64,000 nt of DNA from Flagellimonas lutimaris (GTDB lineage Bacteria > Bacteroidota > Bacteroidia > Flavobacteriales > Flavobacteriaceae), in contig NZ_QXFH01000077.1 in NCBI RefSeq assembly GCF_003581615.1, forward strand, positions 504,070 through 568,069. Reading direction: 5' to 3'. A program made the translations under genes and the position numbers. Shown here piece after piece: positions 52,439-60,454 of the stretch; positions within the stretch are counted from its first letter, which is position 1; every line of letters starts with the position of its first letter. The notes under the pieces are model-generated. The model was given only the letters and a program-made list of their open reading frames with translations. It had not been told where the DNA came from and made no database searches.

Positions 52439-53478
52439 AAGGGTTTGATTTGAATAAATTGGTCAGAAAGTCGGTTCGCAAGCTGCAACCATACTCCTCC
52501 GCACGTGACGAATATGTTTCCGATGGCTCTGAGATGCTATTCTTGGATGCCAACGAAAACCCTTTTGACAATGGCGTAAATCGTTATCCGGACCCTTATC
52601 AGCGAAGCCTTAAATCACTTTTGGCGGAGCAAAAAGGGGTATCGGAAAGTCAAATTCTGCTTGGCAACGGTAGCGACGAGGTCTTGGATTTGATTTATAG
52701 GGCGTTTTGTGAACCCAATCAGGATAACATCATCACTTTGCCACCCACTTATGGAATGTACAAGGTGCTTGCTGGAATAAATGCGGTGGAGAACAAAGAA
52801 GTGTTGCTGACGGACGATTTTGAGCCCAATACGGATGAAATTTTGAAAGTTGCTGACACTAATTCCAAGCTTCTTTTTATTTGCTCGCCTAATAACCCTA
52901 CCGGAAACTCCTTCAAAAAAGAAGGAATTCAGAAGTTGTTGGAATCCTTTAATGGATTGGTGGTTATTGACGAAGCATATATTGATTTTTCAAAAGATGA
53001 AAGTTGGTTGTCAGCACTTAAAACATATCCCAACTTAATTGTGACCCAAACCCTATCCAAAGCCTACGGTTTGGCTGGGATTAGATTGGGGATATGCTAT
53101 GCATCGGAAGAAATAATAGGTATTTTGAACAAAATCAAACCACCCTATAACGTCAATCAACTAACACAGCAACGAGCATTACAACGTGTTTTAAATCAAG
53201 ACTTGGTAAATCAAGAGGTGAAAAAAATTCTTGATGAAAGAGCTGAATTAATCAAAGCATTGGATAATCTGGATTTTGTAAAAGAATTACATCCAACCGA
53301 TGCTAATTTTGTATTGGCTAAAGTGGATGATGCTAACAAACGTTACCAACAATTGCTTGAAAAGCAGGTGGTGGTGCGGAACCGAAGTACGCAACCGCTC
53401 TGTGAAAATACCTTGCGATTTACCGTGGGCACACCAGAAGAGAACAAAAAATTGATAGCCATTTTAAAAGAATTATAG
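52435..53478 (+). CDS. hisC: Histidinol-phosphate aminotransferase
   Basis: HisC transaminates imidazole acetol-phosphate to histidinol phosphate, using PLP. The 347-residue protein has the fold-type I motifs [10 protein letters not shown] (38-47), [18 protein letters not shown] (151-158), DEAYIDF and the Schiff-base Lys209 ([14 protein letters not shown]). It ends 2 bp before hisB. Confidence 0.96.
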   Translation: MKGFDLNKLVRKSVRKLQPYSSARDEYVSDGSEMLFLDANENPFDNGVNRYPDPYQRSLKSLLAEQKGVSESQILLGNGSDEVLDLIYRAFCEPNQDNIITLPPTYGMYKVLAGINAVENKEVLLTDDFEPNTDEILKVADTNSKLLFICSPNNPTGNSFKKEGIQKLLESFNGLVVIDEAYIDFSKDESWLSALKTYPNLIVTQTLSKAYGLAGIRLGICYASEEIIGILNKIKPPYNVNQLTQQRALQRVLNQDLVNQEVKKILDERAELIKALDNLDFVKELHPTDANFVLAKVDDANKRYQQLLEKQVVVRNRSTQPLCENTLRFTVGTPEENKKLIAILKEL

Positions 53479-53480
53479 TA

Positions 53481-54617
53481 ATGGGCAAAAAAGTATTATT
53501 CATTGATCGCGATGGAACCATCATCAAAGAAACTGCCGACGAGCAGATTGATGCTTTTGAAAAAATGGTTTTTTACCCCAAAGCGTTTACTTATTTGGGT
53601 AAAATAGCCAAAGAGTTGGATTACGAATTGGCGATGATCACGAACCAAGATGGACTGGGAACCGATGTTTTTCCAGAAGATACCTTTTGGCCGGTTCACA
53701 ATTTCATCATGAAATCTTTTGAGAATGAAGGGGTCGTATTTGATAATGTATTTATTGACAGAACTTTTCCAAAGGACAATGCGGATACCCGCAAACCAGG
53801 TACAGGGATGTTGACCTCCTATTTTTCCGAGGAGTACGATTTGGAGAATTCCTTTGTTATTGGTGATCGTTTGACCGATGTAGAATTGGCGAAGAACCTT
53901 GGAGCCAAGGGAATTTTTATTAATGATGACACCCAATTGGGAACAGGCGAAATTACAGTAAAACGTGAGGAGTTAGACGAATATATTGCACTTGAAAGCA
54001 ACGATTGGGAGAAAATCTACGAATTCTTAAAACTGGAGAATCGTATTGCTGAAATATCCCGAAAAACCAATGAAACGGATATTCAAATAAAAATCAACCT
54101 TGATGGCACTGGAAAAAGTGACATTAATACCGGTTTGGCCTTTTTTGACCATATGTTGGACCAATTGGCACGTCACGGACAAATGGATTTGGAAATAACA
54201 GTGGATGGTGACTTGGAGGTAGATGAGCACCACACTATTGAAGATACCGCAATTGCACTTGGAGAACTGTTTTCAAAGGCTTTAGGCAACAAACTTGGAA
54301 TAGAACGCTATGGTTTTGCTTTGCCAATGGATGATTGCCTTGCGCAGGTAGCGATTGACTTTGGAGGTAGAAACTGGTTGGTTTGGAACACCGAGTTCAA
54401 ACGTGAAAAAGTGGGGGATATGCCTACGGAAATGTTTATGCACTTTTTTAAATCGTTCACAGATGGCGCCAAAGCCAACTTAAATATAAAAGCCGAGGGC
54501 ACTAACGAACATCATAAAATCGAGGCAATTTTCAAGGCATTTGCCAAGTCCATTAAAATGGCAGTAAAACGTGATGCGGAGAAAATGGTGCTGCCATCAA
54601 CTAAAGGAATGCTGTAA
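53481..54617 (+). CDS. hisB: Bifunctional histidinol-phosphatase/imidazoleglycerol-phosphate dehydratase
   Basis: Two steps of the pathway are fused. Residues about 1-170 form the HAD phosphatase (FIDRDGTI, nucleophile Asp9 and acid Asp11; [19 protein letters not shown] near 135-155). Residues about 185-378 are the dehydratase, with the metal-binding [14 protein letters not shown] and [16 protein letters not shown] motifs. The total length of 378 is normal for this fusion, which occurs in enterobacteria and Bacteroidota. The operon is then interrupted by a four-helix-bundle gene before hisH. Confidence 0.95.
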   Translation: MGKKVLFIDRDGTIIKETADEQIDAFEKMVFYPKAFTYLGKIAKELDYELAMITNQDGLGTDVFPEDTFWPVHNFIMKSFENEGVVFDNVFIDRTFPKDNADTRKPGTGMLTSYFSEEYDLENSFVIGDRLTDVELAKNLGAKGIFINDDTQLGTGEITVKREELDEYIALESNDWEKIYEFLKLENRIAEISRKTNETDIQIKINLDGTGKSDINTGLAFFDHMLDQLARHGQMDLEITVDGDLEVDEHHTIEDTAIALGELFSKALGNKLGIERYGFALPMDDCLAQVAIDFGGRNWLVWNTEFKREKVGDMPTEMFMHFFKSFTDGAKANLNIKAEGTNEHHKIEAIFKAFAKSIKMAVKRDAEKMVLPSTKGML

Positions 54618-54626
54618 AAGTTGAAC

Positions 54627-54648
54627 GTACGAAGCAAAAAGTACGAAG
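54627..54648. repeat. Direct 8-bp repeats left of the four-helix-bundle gene
   Basis: GTACGAAG occurs at 54627-54634 and 54641-54648, with 6 bp between. The inverted form TTCGTAC occurs at 55027-55033 to the right of the gene, followed by TTGTACTTTG at 55049-55058, which resembles the reverse of the left side. These look like decayed ends of an inserted unit. Confidence 0.5.
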
Positions 54649-54655
54649 GAGACCA

Positions 54656-55009
54656 ATGAAAAGGGATTTGAAAGACAGAACGAAAACATTTGCCATTAGA
54701 ACTTGGAATTTGTGTGCAAACATTCCAAAGTCCAGAGAATTTAATGCCTTTGTCAATCAATTGATTAGATGTTCAAGTTCCGTTGGTGCAAATTACAGAG
54801 CTTCACAAAGAGCAAAATCAAGAGCAGATTTCATCAATAAGCTCAAGATAGTTGAAGAAGAAATAGATGAGAGTATGTACTTTTTGGAACTTTTGATGGA
54901 AATCAGGCAAAATAACCTTGCAGAAATGAAATCATTGCATACCGAGGCAAGTGAAATTTTAGCCATTGTTGTTTCATCGATTAAAACCGCAAGAGCAAAT
55001 GGTAAATAA
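54656..55009 (+). CDS. Four-helix-bundle protein (23S rRNA-intervening-sequence type)
   Basis: The 117-residue protein matches the S23/TIGR02436 family: FAIRTWNLCANIPKSREFNAFVNQLIRCSSSVGANYRASQRAKS-type pattern in the first 60 residues, then FINKLKIVEEEIDESMYFLELL and a final helix EASEILAIVVSSIKTA. The family is found inside 23S rRNA intervening sequences in some bacteria and as scattered single genes in Bacteroidota. No role in histidine synthesis is known. It sits between hisB and hisH, flanked by GTACGAA-type repeats, and does not interrupt any frame. Confidence 0.85.
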   Translation: MKRDLKDRTKTFAIRTWNLCANIPKSREFNAFVNQLIRCSSSVGANYRASQRAKSRADFINKLKIVEEEIDESMYFLELLMEIRQNNLAEMKSLHTEASEILAIVVSSIKTARANGK

Positions 55010-55060
55010 TATTGAGTTGAAAATCATTCGTACATCAAACTTCAAACATTGTACTTTGTT

Positions 55061-55645
55061 ATGAAAATAGTAATCATAGATTACGGGGCTGGAAACATTC
55101 AAAGTATCATGTTTGCCATAAAAAGGCTGGGCTATGAAGCGGTCTTAAGTCATGATGCAGAAGAAATCCGAAATGCGGATAAGGTCATTTTTCCCGGAGT
55201 AGGGGAAGCTAGTTCTGCGATGGCCAAATTAAAAGCGACGGGGTTGGACAAGGTGATTCCAACGCTGAAGCAGCCTGTTTTGGGCATCTGTTTGGGTATG
55301 CAATTGATGTGCCATTCGTCCGAAGAAGGGAATACCGAAGGTTTGGGCATCTTTGATTTGGACGTGGTCAAATTCTCCAACAAAGTAAAAGTGCCTCAAA
55401 TTGGATGGAACCAGATTTCAGATTTAAAAAGCAACCTGTTTACCAATATTCCAAAGAAATCATACATCTATTTGGTGCACAGTTTCTATGCGCCAATTGG
55501 TAAGGAAACCATTGCTACATCAGAATACGACCTAACATACAGTGCTGCTTTACAAAAAGATAATTTTTACGGTGTACAATTCCACCCCGAAAAAAGCAGC
55601 GATGTGGGCAGTGAAATTCTGAAAAACTTTTTAATACTAACCTAA
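55061..55645 (+). CDS. hisH: Imidazole glycerol phosphate synthase glutaminase subunit
   Basis: HisH hydrolyses glutamine and passes ammonia to HisF. The 194-residue glutamine amidotransferase has the catalytic triad Cys77 (LGICLGMQL), His175 and Glu177 (QFHPEKSS), and the starting MKIVIIDYGAGNIQS. The start at 55061 is preferred over an ATG 12 bp upstream, since the conserved family sequence begins there. Its partner hisF lies 2.8 kb downstream, beyond three passenger genes. Confidence 0.95.
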   Translation: MKIVIIDYGAGNIQSIMFAIKRLGYEAVLSHDAEEIRNADKVIFPGVGEASSAMAKLKATGLDKVIPTLKQPVLGICLGMQLMCHSSEEGNTEGLGIFDLDVVKFSNKVKVPQIGWNQISDLKSNLFTNIPKKSYIYLVHSFYAPIGKETIATSEYDLTYSAALQKDNFYGVQFHPEKSSDVGSEILKNFLILT

Positions 55646-55647
55646 TC

Positions 55648-56064
55648 ATGGAATTCCAAATATCAACGGATAAGGATAGGTTGGACATCCAAAAGGTGCA
55701 CGAGGAAGTTGCTGCGACCTATTGGGGAAAAGGCAGGAGCATGGAAGAGACAATGATGACGATTGAAAAAAGTATCTGCTTTGGCATGTACAATGAAAAA
55801 GAAGAACAAATGGCTTATGCCCGAATGATAACTGACGGATTAATCTTTACTTATATTATGGATGTAATCGTTTTTGACCCATATAAAGGTAAGGGTCTTG
55901 GGAAAAGACTAGTGGAGCATATTTTAAATCGACAAGATGTGAAAATGGTCAACACAGTTGCGCTTAAAACAATGGATGCCCATAGCTTTTATGAAAATTT
56001 AGGTTTTAAAAGAGTGGGGGGTTCAGAGATGTGGATGTCCATAGAACGAGTAAAATACGATTAG
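55648..56064 (+). CDS. GNAT family N-acetyltransferase
   Basis: The 138-residue protein has the GNAT fold, with the acetyl-CoA binding region [21 protein letters not shown] (about 73-93; motif A pattern QxxGxG/A represented by KGKGLG) and the C-terminal [13 protein letters not shown] (about 112-124). The substrate is unknown. It lies 2 bp after hisH and 2 bp before hisA, so it is transcribed with the his operon although it has no known place in the pathway. Confidence 0.85.
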   Translation: MEFQISTDKDRLDIQKVHEEVAATYWGKGRSMEETMMTIEKSICFGMYNEKEEQMAYARMITDGLIFTYIMDVIVFDPYKGKGLGKRLVEHILNRQDVKMVNTVALKTMDAHSFYENLGFKRVGGSEMWMSIERVKYD

Positions 56065-56066
56065 AA

Positions 56067-56798
56067 ATGAGATTGATTCCAGCTATAGATATCATTGAGG
56101 GGAAGTGCGTTCGACTTTCCAAAGGGGATTATAGCACCAAGAAAATTTATAACAAAAACCCTTTGGAAGTGGCCAAAGAGTTCGAGGCGCACGGTATTCA
56201 ACACCTTCATTTAGTGGATTTGGATGGTGCAAAATCCAAACATATTGTTAACCATAAGGTATTGGAATCCATTGCATCAAAAACTAGCTTGCAAATTGAT
56301 TTTGGCGGTGGTTTAAAATCAGATGAGGATTTACACATCGCTTTTGATAGCGGAGCTCATCAAATTACGGGCGGAAGCATTGCAGTAAAAGATAGAGAAA
56401 CCTTCTTGGGATGGTTGGAAAAATATGGTGCTGATAAAATTATTCTGGGTGCTGATGCCAATAAAGAAAAGGTTGCCGTATCAGGATGGCAAGAAGAATC
56501 TGAGCAAGAATTATTACCTTTTGTACAGTTTTATCAAAATCAAGGGGTTAGCTATGTGATTTGTACGGACATCAGTAAAGATGGTATGTTACAAGGCCCT
56601 GCGTTCGACTTATATCAAAAAATGCTGTCTCAAACCAAAAAAGGTTTAAATTTAATAGCCAGTGGTGGCATATCCACTTTTGACGAACTCCCCAAACTTG
56701 CTGATATCGGTTGCGAAGGCACAATCATAGGCAAAGCCATTTATGAAGGCAAAATCAGTTTAAAACAATTGGAACAATACATTCTTGAAAATGGATAA
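56067..56798 (+). CDS. hisA: ProFAR isomerase
   Basis: HisA carries out the Amadori isomerisation of ProFAR to PRFAR. The start is set at 56067, where [17 protein letters not shown] begins as in other HisA; the frame extends upstream into the GNAT gene. The 243-residue TIM barrel has catalytic Asp8 and the second Asp in [11 protein letters not shown] (about 170), with the phosphate loops FGGGL and ASGGI. Its last 8 bases overlap the following DinB gene. Confidence 0.94.
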   Translation: MRLIPAIDIIEGKCVRLSKGDYSTKKIYNKNPLEVAKEFEAHGIQHLHLVDLDGAKSKHIVNHKVLESIASKTSLQIDFGGGLKSDEDLHIAFDSGAHQITGGSIAVKDRETFLGWLEKYGADKIILGADANKEKVAVSGWQEESEQELLPFVQFYQNQGVSYVICTDISKDGMLQGPAFDLYQKMLSQTKKGLNLIASGGISTFDELPKLADIGCEGTIIGKAIYEGKISLKQLEQYILENG

Positions 56799-57318
56799 GG
56801 AAAGACAACTTCAGGAAGACTTGGTTTGGAACGCGGGATACCGTATGAACGAAAGCCTTCGAATGATCAAAATCTGTGTAGAACAATTATCAGAGAAGCA
56901 AGTCTGGGAAAAACCCAATGAGTCCAGTAATAGTATAGCAAACCTCATTTTACATCTCTGTGGAAATATTACCCAATATGGAATAGCCTCGATTCAAAAT
57001 TTAGAGGATACCCGCCTGCGTGATGCAGAATTTACAACGGAATCAGGTTATACCAAAAAGGAACTCATGAAAAAGCTGGAAGACACGATTGATGAGGCCA
57101 AACGAGCATTTTACGAAGCTCCATTGGAAGAATTGTTGCGAAAAAGACATGTACAGGGATTTAATTTTTCTGGAGTGGGCAACATCATCCACGTAACAGA
57201 GCATTTGTCTTATCACACAGGACAAATAGCACTATGGACTAAAATTTTGCAGAATAAAGATTTAGGCTTTTATGGCGATGTAAACCTGAATGTCAAGAAT
57301 GAAACTAAAAATATATAA
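56791..57318 (+). CDS. DinB superfamily protein
   Basis: The 175-residue protein (ATG at 56791, overlapping the end of hisA) shows the DinB pattern: a first metal His in [16 protein letters not shown] (about 52-67) and the pair in [20 protein letters not shown] (about 134-153). The family is a four-helix bundle with a His3 metal site, used by some members as thiol transferases. It is not part of the histidine pathway, but its overlap makes it translationally coupled to hisA. It ends 10 bp before a palindromic repeat. Confidence 0.85.
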   Translation: MDKERQLQEDLVWNAGYRMNESLRMIKICVEQLSEKQVWEKPNESSNSIANLILHLCGNITQYGIASIQNLEDTRLRDAEFTTESGYTKKELMKKLEDTIDEAKRAFYEAPLEELLRKRHVQGFNFSGVGNIIHVTEHLSYHTGQIALWTKILQNKDLGFYGDVNLNVKNETKNI

Positions 57319-57328
57319 TTATGAATTA

Positions 57329-57401
57329 CGTCATGCTGAACTCGCTTCAGCATCTCATCAAAAATAGATAAGTGAGACCCTGAAAAAGTACAGGGTGACG
57401 A
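57329..57401. repeat. Palindromic extragenic repeat, copy 1
   Basis: A 73-bp unit with terminal inverted CGTCA/TGACG and two inner hairpins: ATGCTGAA/TTCAGCAT and CCCTG/CAGGG. The second hairpin is shorter than in copy 2 because of several substitutions. Similarity to copy 2 extends about 11 bp further left (from 57318). It lies between the DinB gene and the GIY-YIG gene in the his operon. Confidence 0.85.
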
Positions 57402-57443
57402 CCAGCAGCTGTGAATTTATAATACTATGAATCAAAATGGTTT

Positions 57444-57462
57444 TTCCGAACTCATTTCGGAA
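57444..57462. repeat. Half-unit hairpin before the GIY-YIG gene
   Basis: TTCCGAA (57444-57450) and TTCGGAA (57456-57462) form a 7-bp stem with loop CTCAT, followed by TCCCAT. It has the shape of the left half of the same repeat family with changed arms. It ends 11 bp before the GIY-YIG ATG and could either block or set the start of translation. Confidence 0.6.
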
Positions 57463-57473
57463 TCCCATATGAT

Positions 57474-57755
57474 ATGAAGGAAAGCTTTGTTTACATAATG
57501 ACCAACAAGTACAGAACAACTTTTTATATTGGAGTAACATCAAATCTTGTGAAAAGAATCACAGAGCATCATGAAGGTGTTGGTTCAAATTTCACTGGAA
57601 AGTACAAACTTAATGATTTAGTTTATTTTGAAGTCTATTCCGATATGAATCAAGCTATCGCAAGAGAAAAACAGTTGAAGAATTGGCGCCACGATTGGAA
57701 ATTGAATTTGATGAAAGAACAAAATCCAACTTTAAAAACTTTGGATTATGGATAA
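57474..57755 (+). CDS. GIY-YIG single-domain nuclease
   Basis: The 93-residue protein is little more than the catalytic domain: FVYIMTNKYRTTFYIGVTS (GIY-YIG variant with Tyr7 and Tyr18), the Arg in LVKRITEHHEG, and the metal Glu in AIAREKQLKNW (about 64-74). The C-terminal WRHDWKLNLMKEQNP is typical of the UPF0213/YhbQ-like Bacteroidota group. It is flanked by two direct copies of a 73-bp palindrome, the right copy starting at the base after the stop codon. A role in moving or trimming these repeats is an inference. Confidence 0.88.
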   Translation: MKESFVYIMTNKYRTTFYIGVTSNLVKRITEHHEGVGSNFTGKYKLNDLVYFEVYSDMNQAIAREKQLKNWRHDWKLNLMKEQNPTLKTLDYG

Positions 57756-57828
57756 CGTCATGCTGAACTCGTTTCAGCATCTCACCAAAATAGATAAGTG
57801 GGACCCTGAAACAAGTTCAGGGTGACGA
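57756..57828. repeat. Palindromic extragenic repeat, copy 2
   Basis: A 73-bp unit in the same orientation as copy 1, with outer CGTCA/TGACG, left hairpin ATGCTGAA/TTCAGCAT and right hairpin ACCCTGAA/TTCAGGGT. Both hairpins are intact. It begins directly after the GIY-YIG TAA and ends 35 bp before hisF. Confidence 0.88.
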
Positions 57829-57863
57829 CAACCCTTTACTGATGGTTTTATAAATAAAATTAA

Positions 57864-58619
57864 ATGCTAACAAAAAGAATTATACCCTGTCTAGATATAA
57901 AAAACGGTAGAACCGTAAAAGGAATCAACTTTGTGGACCTACGCGATGCGGGAGACCCGGTGGAATTGGCAGAAATCTATGCCAAAGAAGGGGCGGATGA
58001 ATTAGTATTTCTGGACATTTCCGCTACTGAAGAAAAACGTAAAACCTTAGCGGAATTGGTATATCACGTAGCAGAGACTATCAATATACCTTTTACCGTT
58101 GGTGGTGGGATTTCATCCGTTGAGGATGTGGATATCCTACTGAAAAATGGAGCTGACAAGGTTTCCATTAATTCCTCTGCTGTAAAAAGACCGGAATTGA
58201 TTAATGAATTGGTCGCTAAATTCGGTTCGCAATGTATCGTGGTCGCTATTGACGCCAAACAAATAGACGGACAATGGAAAGTACATTTAGTGGGAGGGAA
58301 GGTTCCAACAGAAATAGATCTTTTTGAATGGGCCAAAGAAGTGGAAGAACGTGGAGCAGGTGAAATTTTATTCACATCCATGAATCATGATGGCACTAAA
58401 AACGGTTTTGCCAATAAAGCATTGGCCGAGCTATCGGAATTGGTGAACATCCCTGTGATTGCATCTGGTGGTGCAGGAACCATTTCTCATTTTACAGATA
58501 CTTTTAAGGATGGAAAAGCAGATGCTGCCTTGGCCGCCAGCGTTTTTCATTTTAAGGAAATTGAAATCAATACACTCAAAGAAGAATTAAAGGGAGAAGG
58601 AATTCCTGTAAGAATATAA
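57864..58619 (+). CDS. hisF: Imidazole glycerol phosphate synthase cyclase subunit
   Basis: HisF uses ammonia from HisH to convert PRFAR to IGP and AICAR. The 251-residue TIM barrel has catalytic Asp11 ([12 protein letters not shown]) and Asp130 (AIDAKQ), phosphate loops TVGGGISS and ASGGAGT, and [13 protein letters not shown]. It resumes the his operon after the repeat/GIY-YIG cassette and lies 3 bp before hisIE. Confidence 0.96.
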   Translation: MLTKRIIPCLDIKNGRTVKGINFVDLRDAGDPVELAEIYAKEGADELVFLDISATEEKRKTLAELVYHVAETINIPFTVGGGISSVEDVDILLKNGADKVSINSSAVKRPELINELVAKFGSQCIVVAIDAKQIDGQWKVHLVGGKVPTEIDLFEWAKEVEERGAGEILFTSMNHDGTKNGFANKALAELSELVNIPVIASGGAGTISHFTDTFKDGKADAALAASVFHFKEIEINTLKEELKGEGIPVRI

Positions 58620-58622
58620 ATA

Positions 58623-59219
58623 ATGCAAATAGACTTCAATAAAAATTCAGACGGACTCGTTCCAGCAATTGTTCAAGATGCAACCACCAAAAACGTTTTG
58701 ATGCTGGGGTATATGAACCAAGAGGCGTTTGAAAAAACCACAGAAACACAAAAAGTAACCTTTTTTAGTCGTTCAAAGCAACGTTTATGGACCAAAGGAG
58801 AAGAAAGTGGAAACTTTTTGAACCTCGTGGATATTCAAATTGACTGCGACAATGATACGCTTCTAGTTACAGTGGACCCGGTTGGACCAACCTGTCACAA
58901 AGGAACGGATACCTGTTGGGCCGTAGAAAATGTTCAAGGGTATGGTTTTTTGTCTACCTTGGAAGGTGTCATCGAATCCAGAAAAAATGACCAAGAGAAT
59001 CCGGATAGCTACGTAGCGTCTTTATTTCGAAAGGGCATCAACAAAATAGCACAGAAAGTAGGGGAAGAGGCCGTGGAAACCGTAATCGAGGCTAAAGATG
59101 ACAATGAGGAACTATTCCTGAACGAAAGTGCCGATCTACTGTTTCACTACCTGATTCTATTACAAGCCAAGGGTTATTCTTTGAATGATATTGCACAAGT
59201 TCTGGAAAAACGACATTAA
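58623..59219 (+). CDS. hisIE: Bifunctional phosphoribosyl-AMP cyclohydrolase/phosphoribosyl-ATP diphosphatase
   Basis: The 198-residue fusion carries steps 2 and 3. The HisI part (about 1-110) has LMLGYMNQEAFEKT, the metal motif DIQIDCDND and the Zn Cys pair in GPTCHKGTDTCW. The HisE part (about 112-198) has the helical pyrophosphohydrolase motif KVGEEAVETVIEAKDDNEELFLNESADL. It is the last gene of the operon; no strong terminator is seen in the 63 bp before the VWA gene. Confidence 0.95.
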   Translation: MQIDFNKNSDGLVPAIVQDATTKNVLMLGYMNQEAFEKTTETQKVTFFSRSKQRLWTKGEESGNFLNLVDIQIDCDNDTLLVTVDPVGPTCHKGTDTCWAVENVQGYGFLSTLEGVIESRKNDQENPDSYVASLFRKGINKIAQKVGEEAVETVIEAKDDNEELFLNESADLLFHYLILLQAKGYSLNDIAQVLEKRH

Positions 59220-59282
59220 ACAAATCCGTTAAGTTTTTTGTAAACCTTTAGCCTTTACAGCGAAATGCCGTAAATTTATGTA

Positions 59283-60446
59283 ATGGCTATGAATACAAGA
59301 AAAGGGTTTCGTTTTACCAATTACGAGGCGCCAGACCAAACTCCGTTCGAAAAACTCTTCGAGATTTTTCAGGAACTTGTCACCCACACTTCAGGTGACG
59401 TTGAGGAGGCTTTGGATTGGCTGCGTGAGTTGGATAAAGAATACGAACTTACCGACGATGATTACACGATAGACGATTTTATAGAAGACCTCAAGGCCAA
59501 GGGTTATATCCGTGAGGAATTTGATATGGATGGACCGCAAGGCGTTGAAGGCGAGGAAGGTGACGAAAATGGTGGGGGTGGAAGTCTTTCCATTACTTCC
59601 AAACTGGAGCGAATGCTTCGCCAACGCGCTTTAGACCAAATATTTGGTAAAATAAAACGTAGTGGTTCCGGTAACCATAAAACTGGAAAATCCGGCAAAG
59701 GTGATGAACATACGGGTGAATTCCGAGAATACCGTTTTGGGGATTCGTTGGAGCACATCAGCATGACCGAAAGCCTAAAAAATGCCCAAGTGAACCACGG
59801 ATTGGACAACTTTTCACTGAGTGAAGAGGATTTGGTGGTAGAAGATACACAATACAAGGCGCAAATGAGTACAGTACTCATGATTGACATCAGCCACAGT
59901 ATGATTTTATATGGTGAAGACCGAATTACTCCCGCTAAAAAAGTAGCAATGGCCTTGGCCGAGCTCATTACCACACGATATCCAAAGGATACACTGGATA
60001 TTCTGGTTTTTGGAAATGATGCATGGCCCATTCCCATTAAAGATTTGCCTTATTTAAAAGTAGGCCCGTACCACACCAATACCGTAGCAGGTTTGCAATT
60101 GGCGATGGATATGCTCCGCAGAAAACGGAATACCAACAAACAGATTTTTATGATTACTGACGGCAAACCGTCCTGTTTACGACTTCCGAACGGTGATTAT
60201 TACAAGAACAGTGTAGGTCTGGACGAGTATATCGTTGAAAAATGCTACGCTATGGCCCAACAGGCCAGAAAACTTCATATCCCTATTACCACTTTTATGA
60301 TTGCAGAAGATCCTTACCTGATGCAGTTTGTGCGTGAATTTACCAAAGCGAACAAAGGAAAAGCCTTTTACACAGGGTTGAAGGGATTGGGTGAAATGAT
60401 TTTTGAAGATTACGAACAGAACAGAAAAAGAAGAATTAAAGGATAA
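59283..60446 (+). CDS. VWA-domain protein, partner of AAA+ ATPase
   Basis: The 387-residue soluble protein has an acidic N-terminal region (about 1-95, with two DDDYTIDD-like stretches and EGEEGDENGGGG), a basic linker, and a C-terminal VWA domain. The MIDAS motif lies near residue 201-205 (MIDISHSMILYGEDR) and the second metal contact in MITDGKPSCL. This is the ViaA/CoxE-like layout. The AAA+ gene follows after 8 bp. An ATG two codons downstream is an alternative start. Confidence 0.85.
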   Translation: MAMNTRKGFRFTNYEAPDQTPFEKLFEIFQELVTHTSGDVEEALDWLRELDKEYELTDDDYTIDDFIEDLKAKGYIREEFDMDGPQGVEGEEGDENGGGGSLSITSKLERMLRQRALDQIFGKIKRSGSGNHKTGKSGKGDEHTGEFREYRFGDSLEHISMTESLKNAQVNHGLDNFSLSEEDLVVEDTQYKAQMSTVLMIDISHSMILYGEDRITPAKKVAMALAELITTRYPKDTLDILVFGNDAWPIPIKDLPYLKVGPYHTNTVAGLQLAMDMLRRKRNTNKQIFMITDGKPSCLRLPNGDYYKNSVGLDEYIVEKCYAMAQQARKLHIPITTFMIAEDPYLMQFVREFTKANKGKAFYTGLKGLGEMIFEDYEQNRKRRIKG

Positions 60447-60454
60447 CACAACAT

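Noticed and set aside
57474..57755. GIY-YIG gene as a homing endonuclease in an intron or intein
   Set aside because: It lies between complete genes rather than within one, no intron core is visible, and the protein lacks the DNA-binding extensions of homing enzymes.
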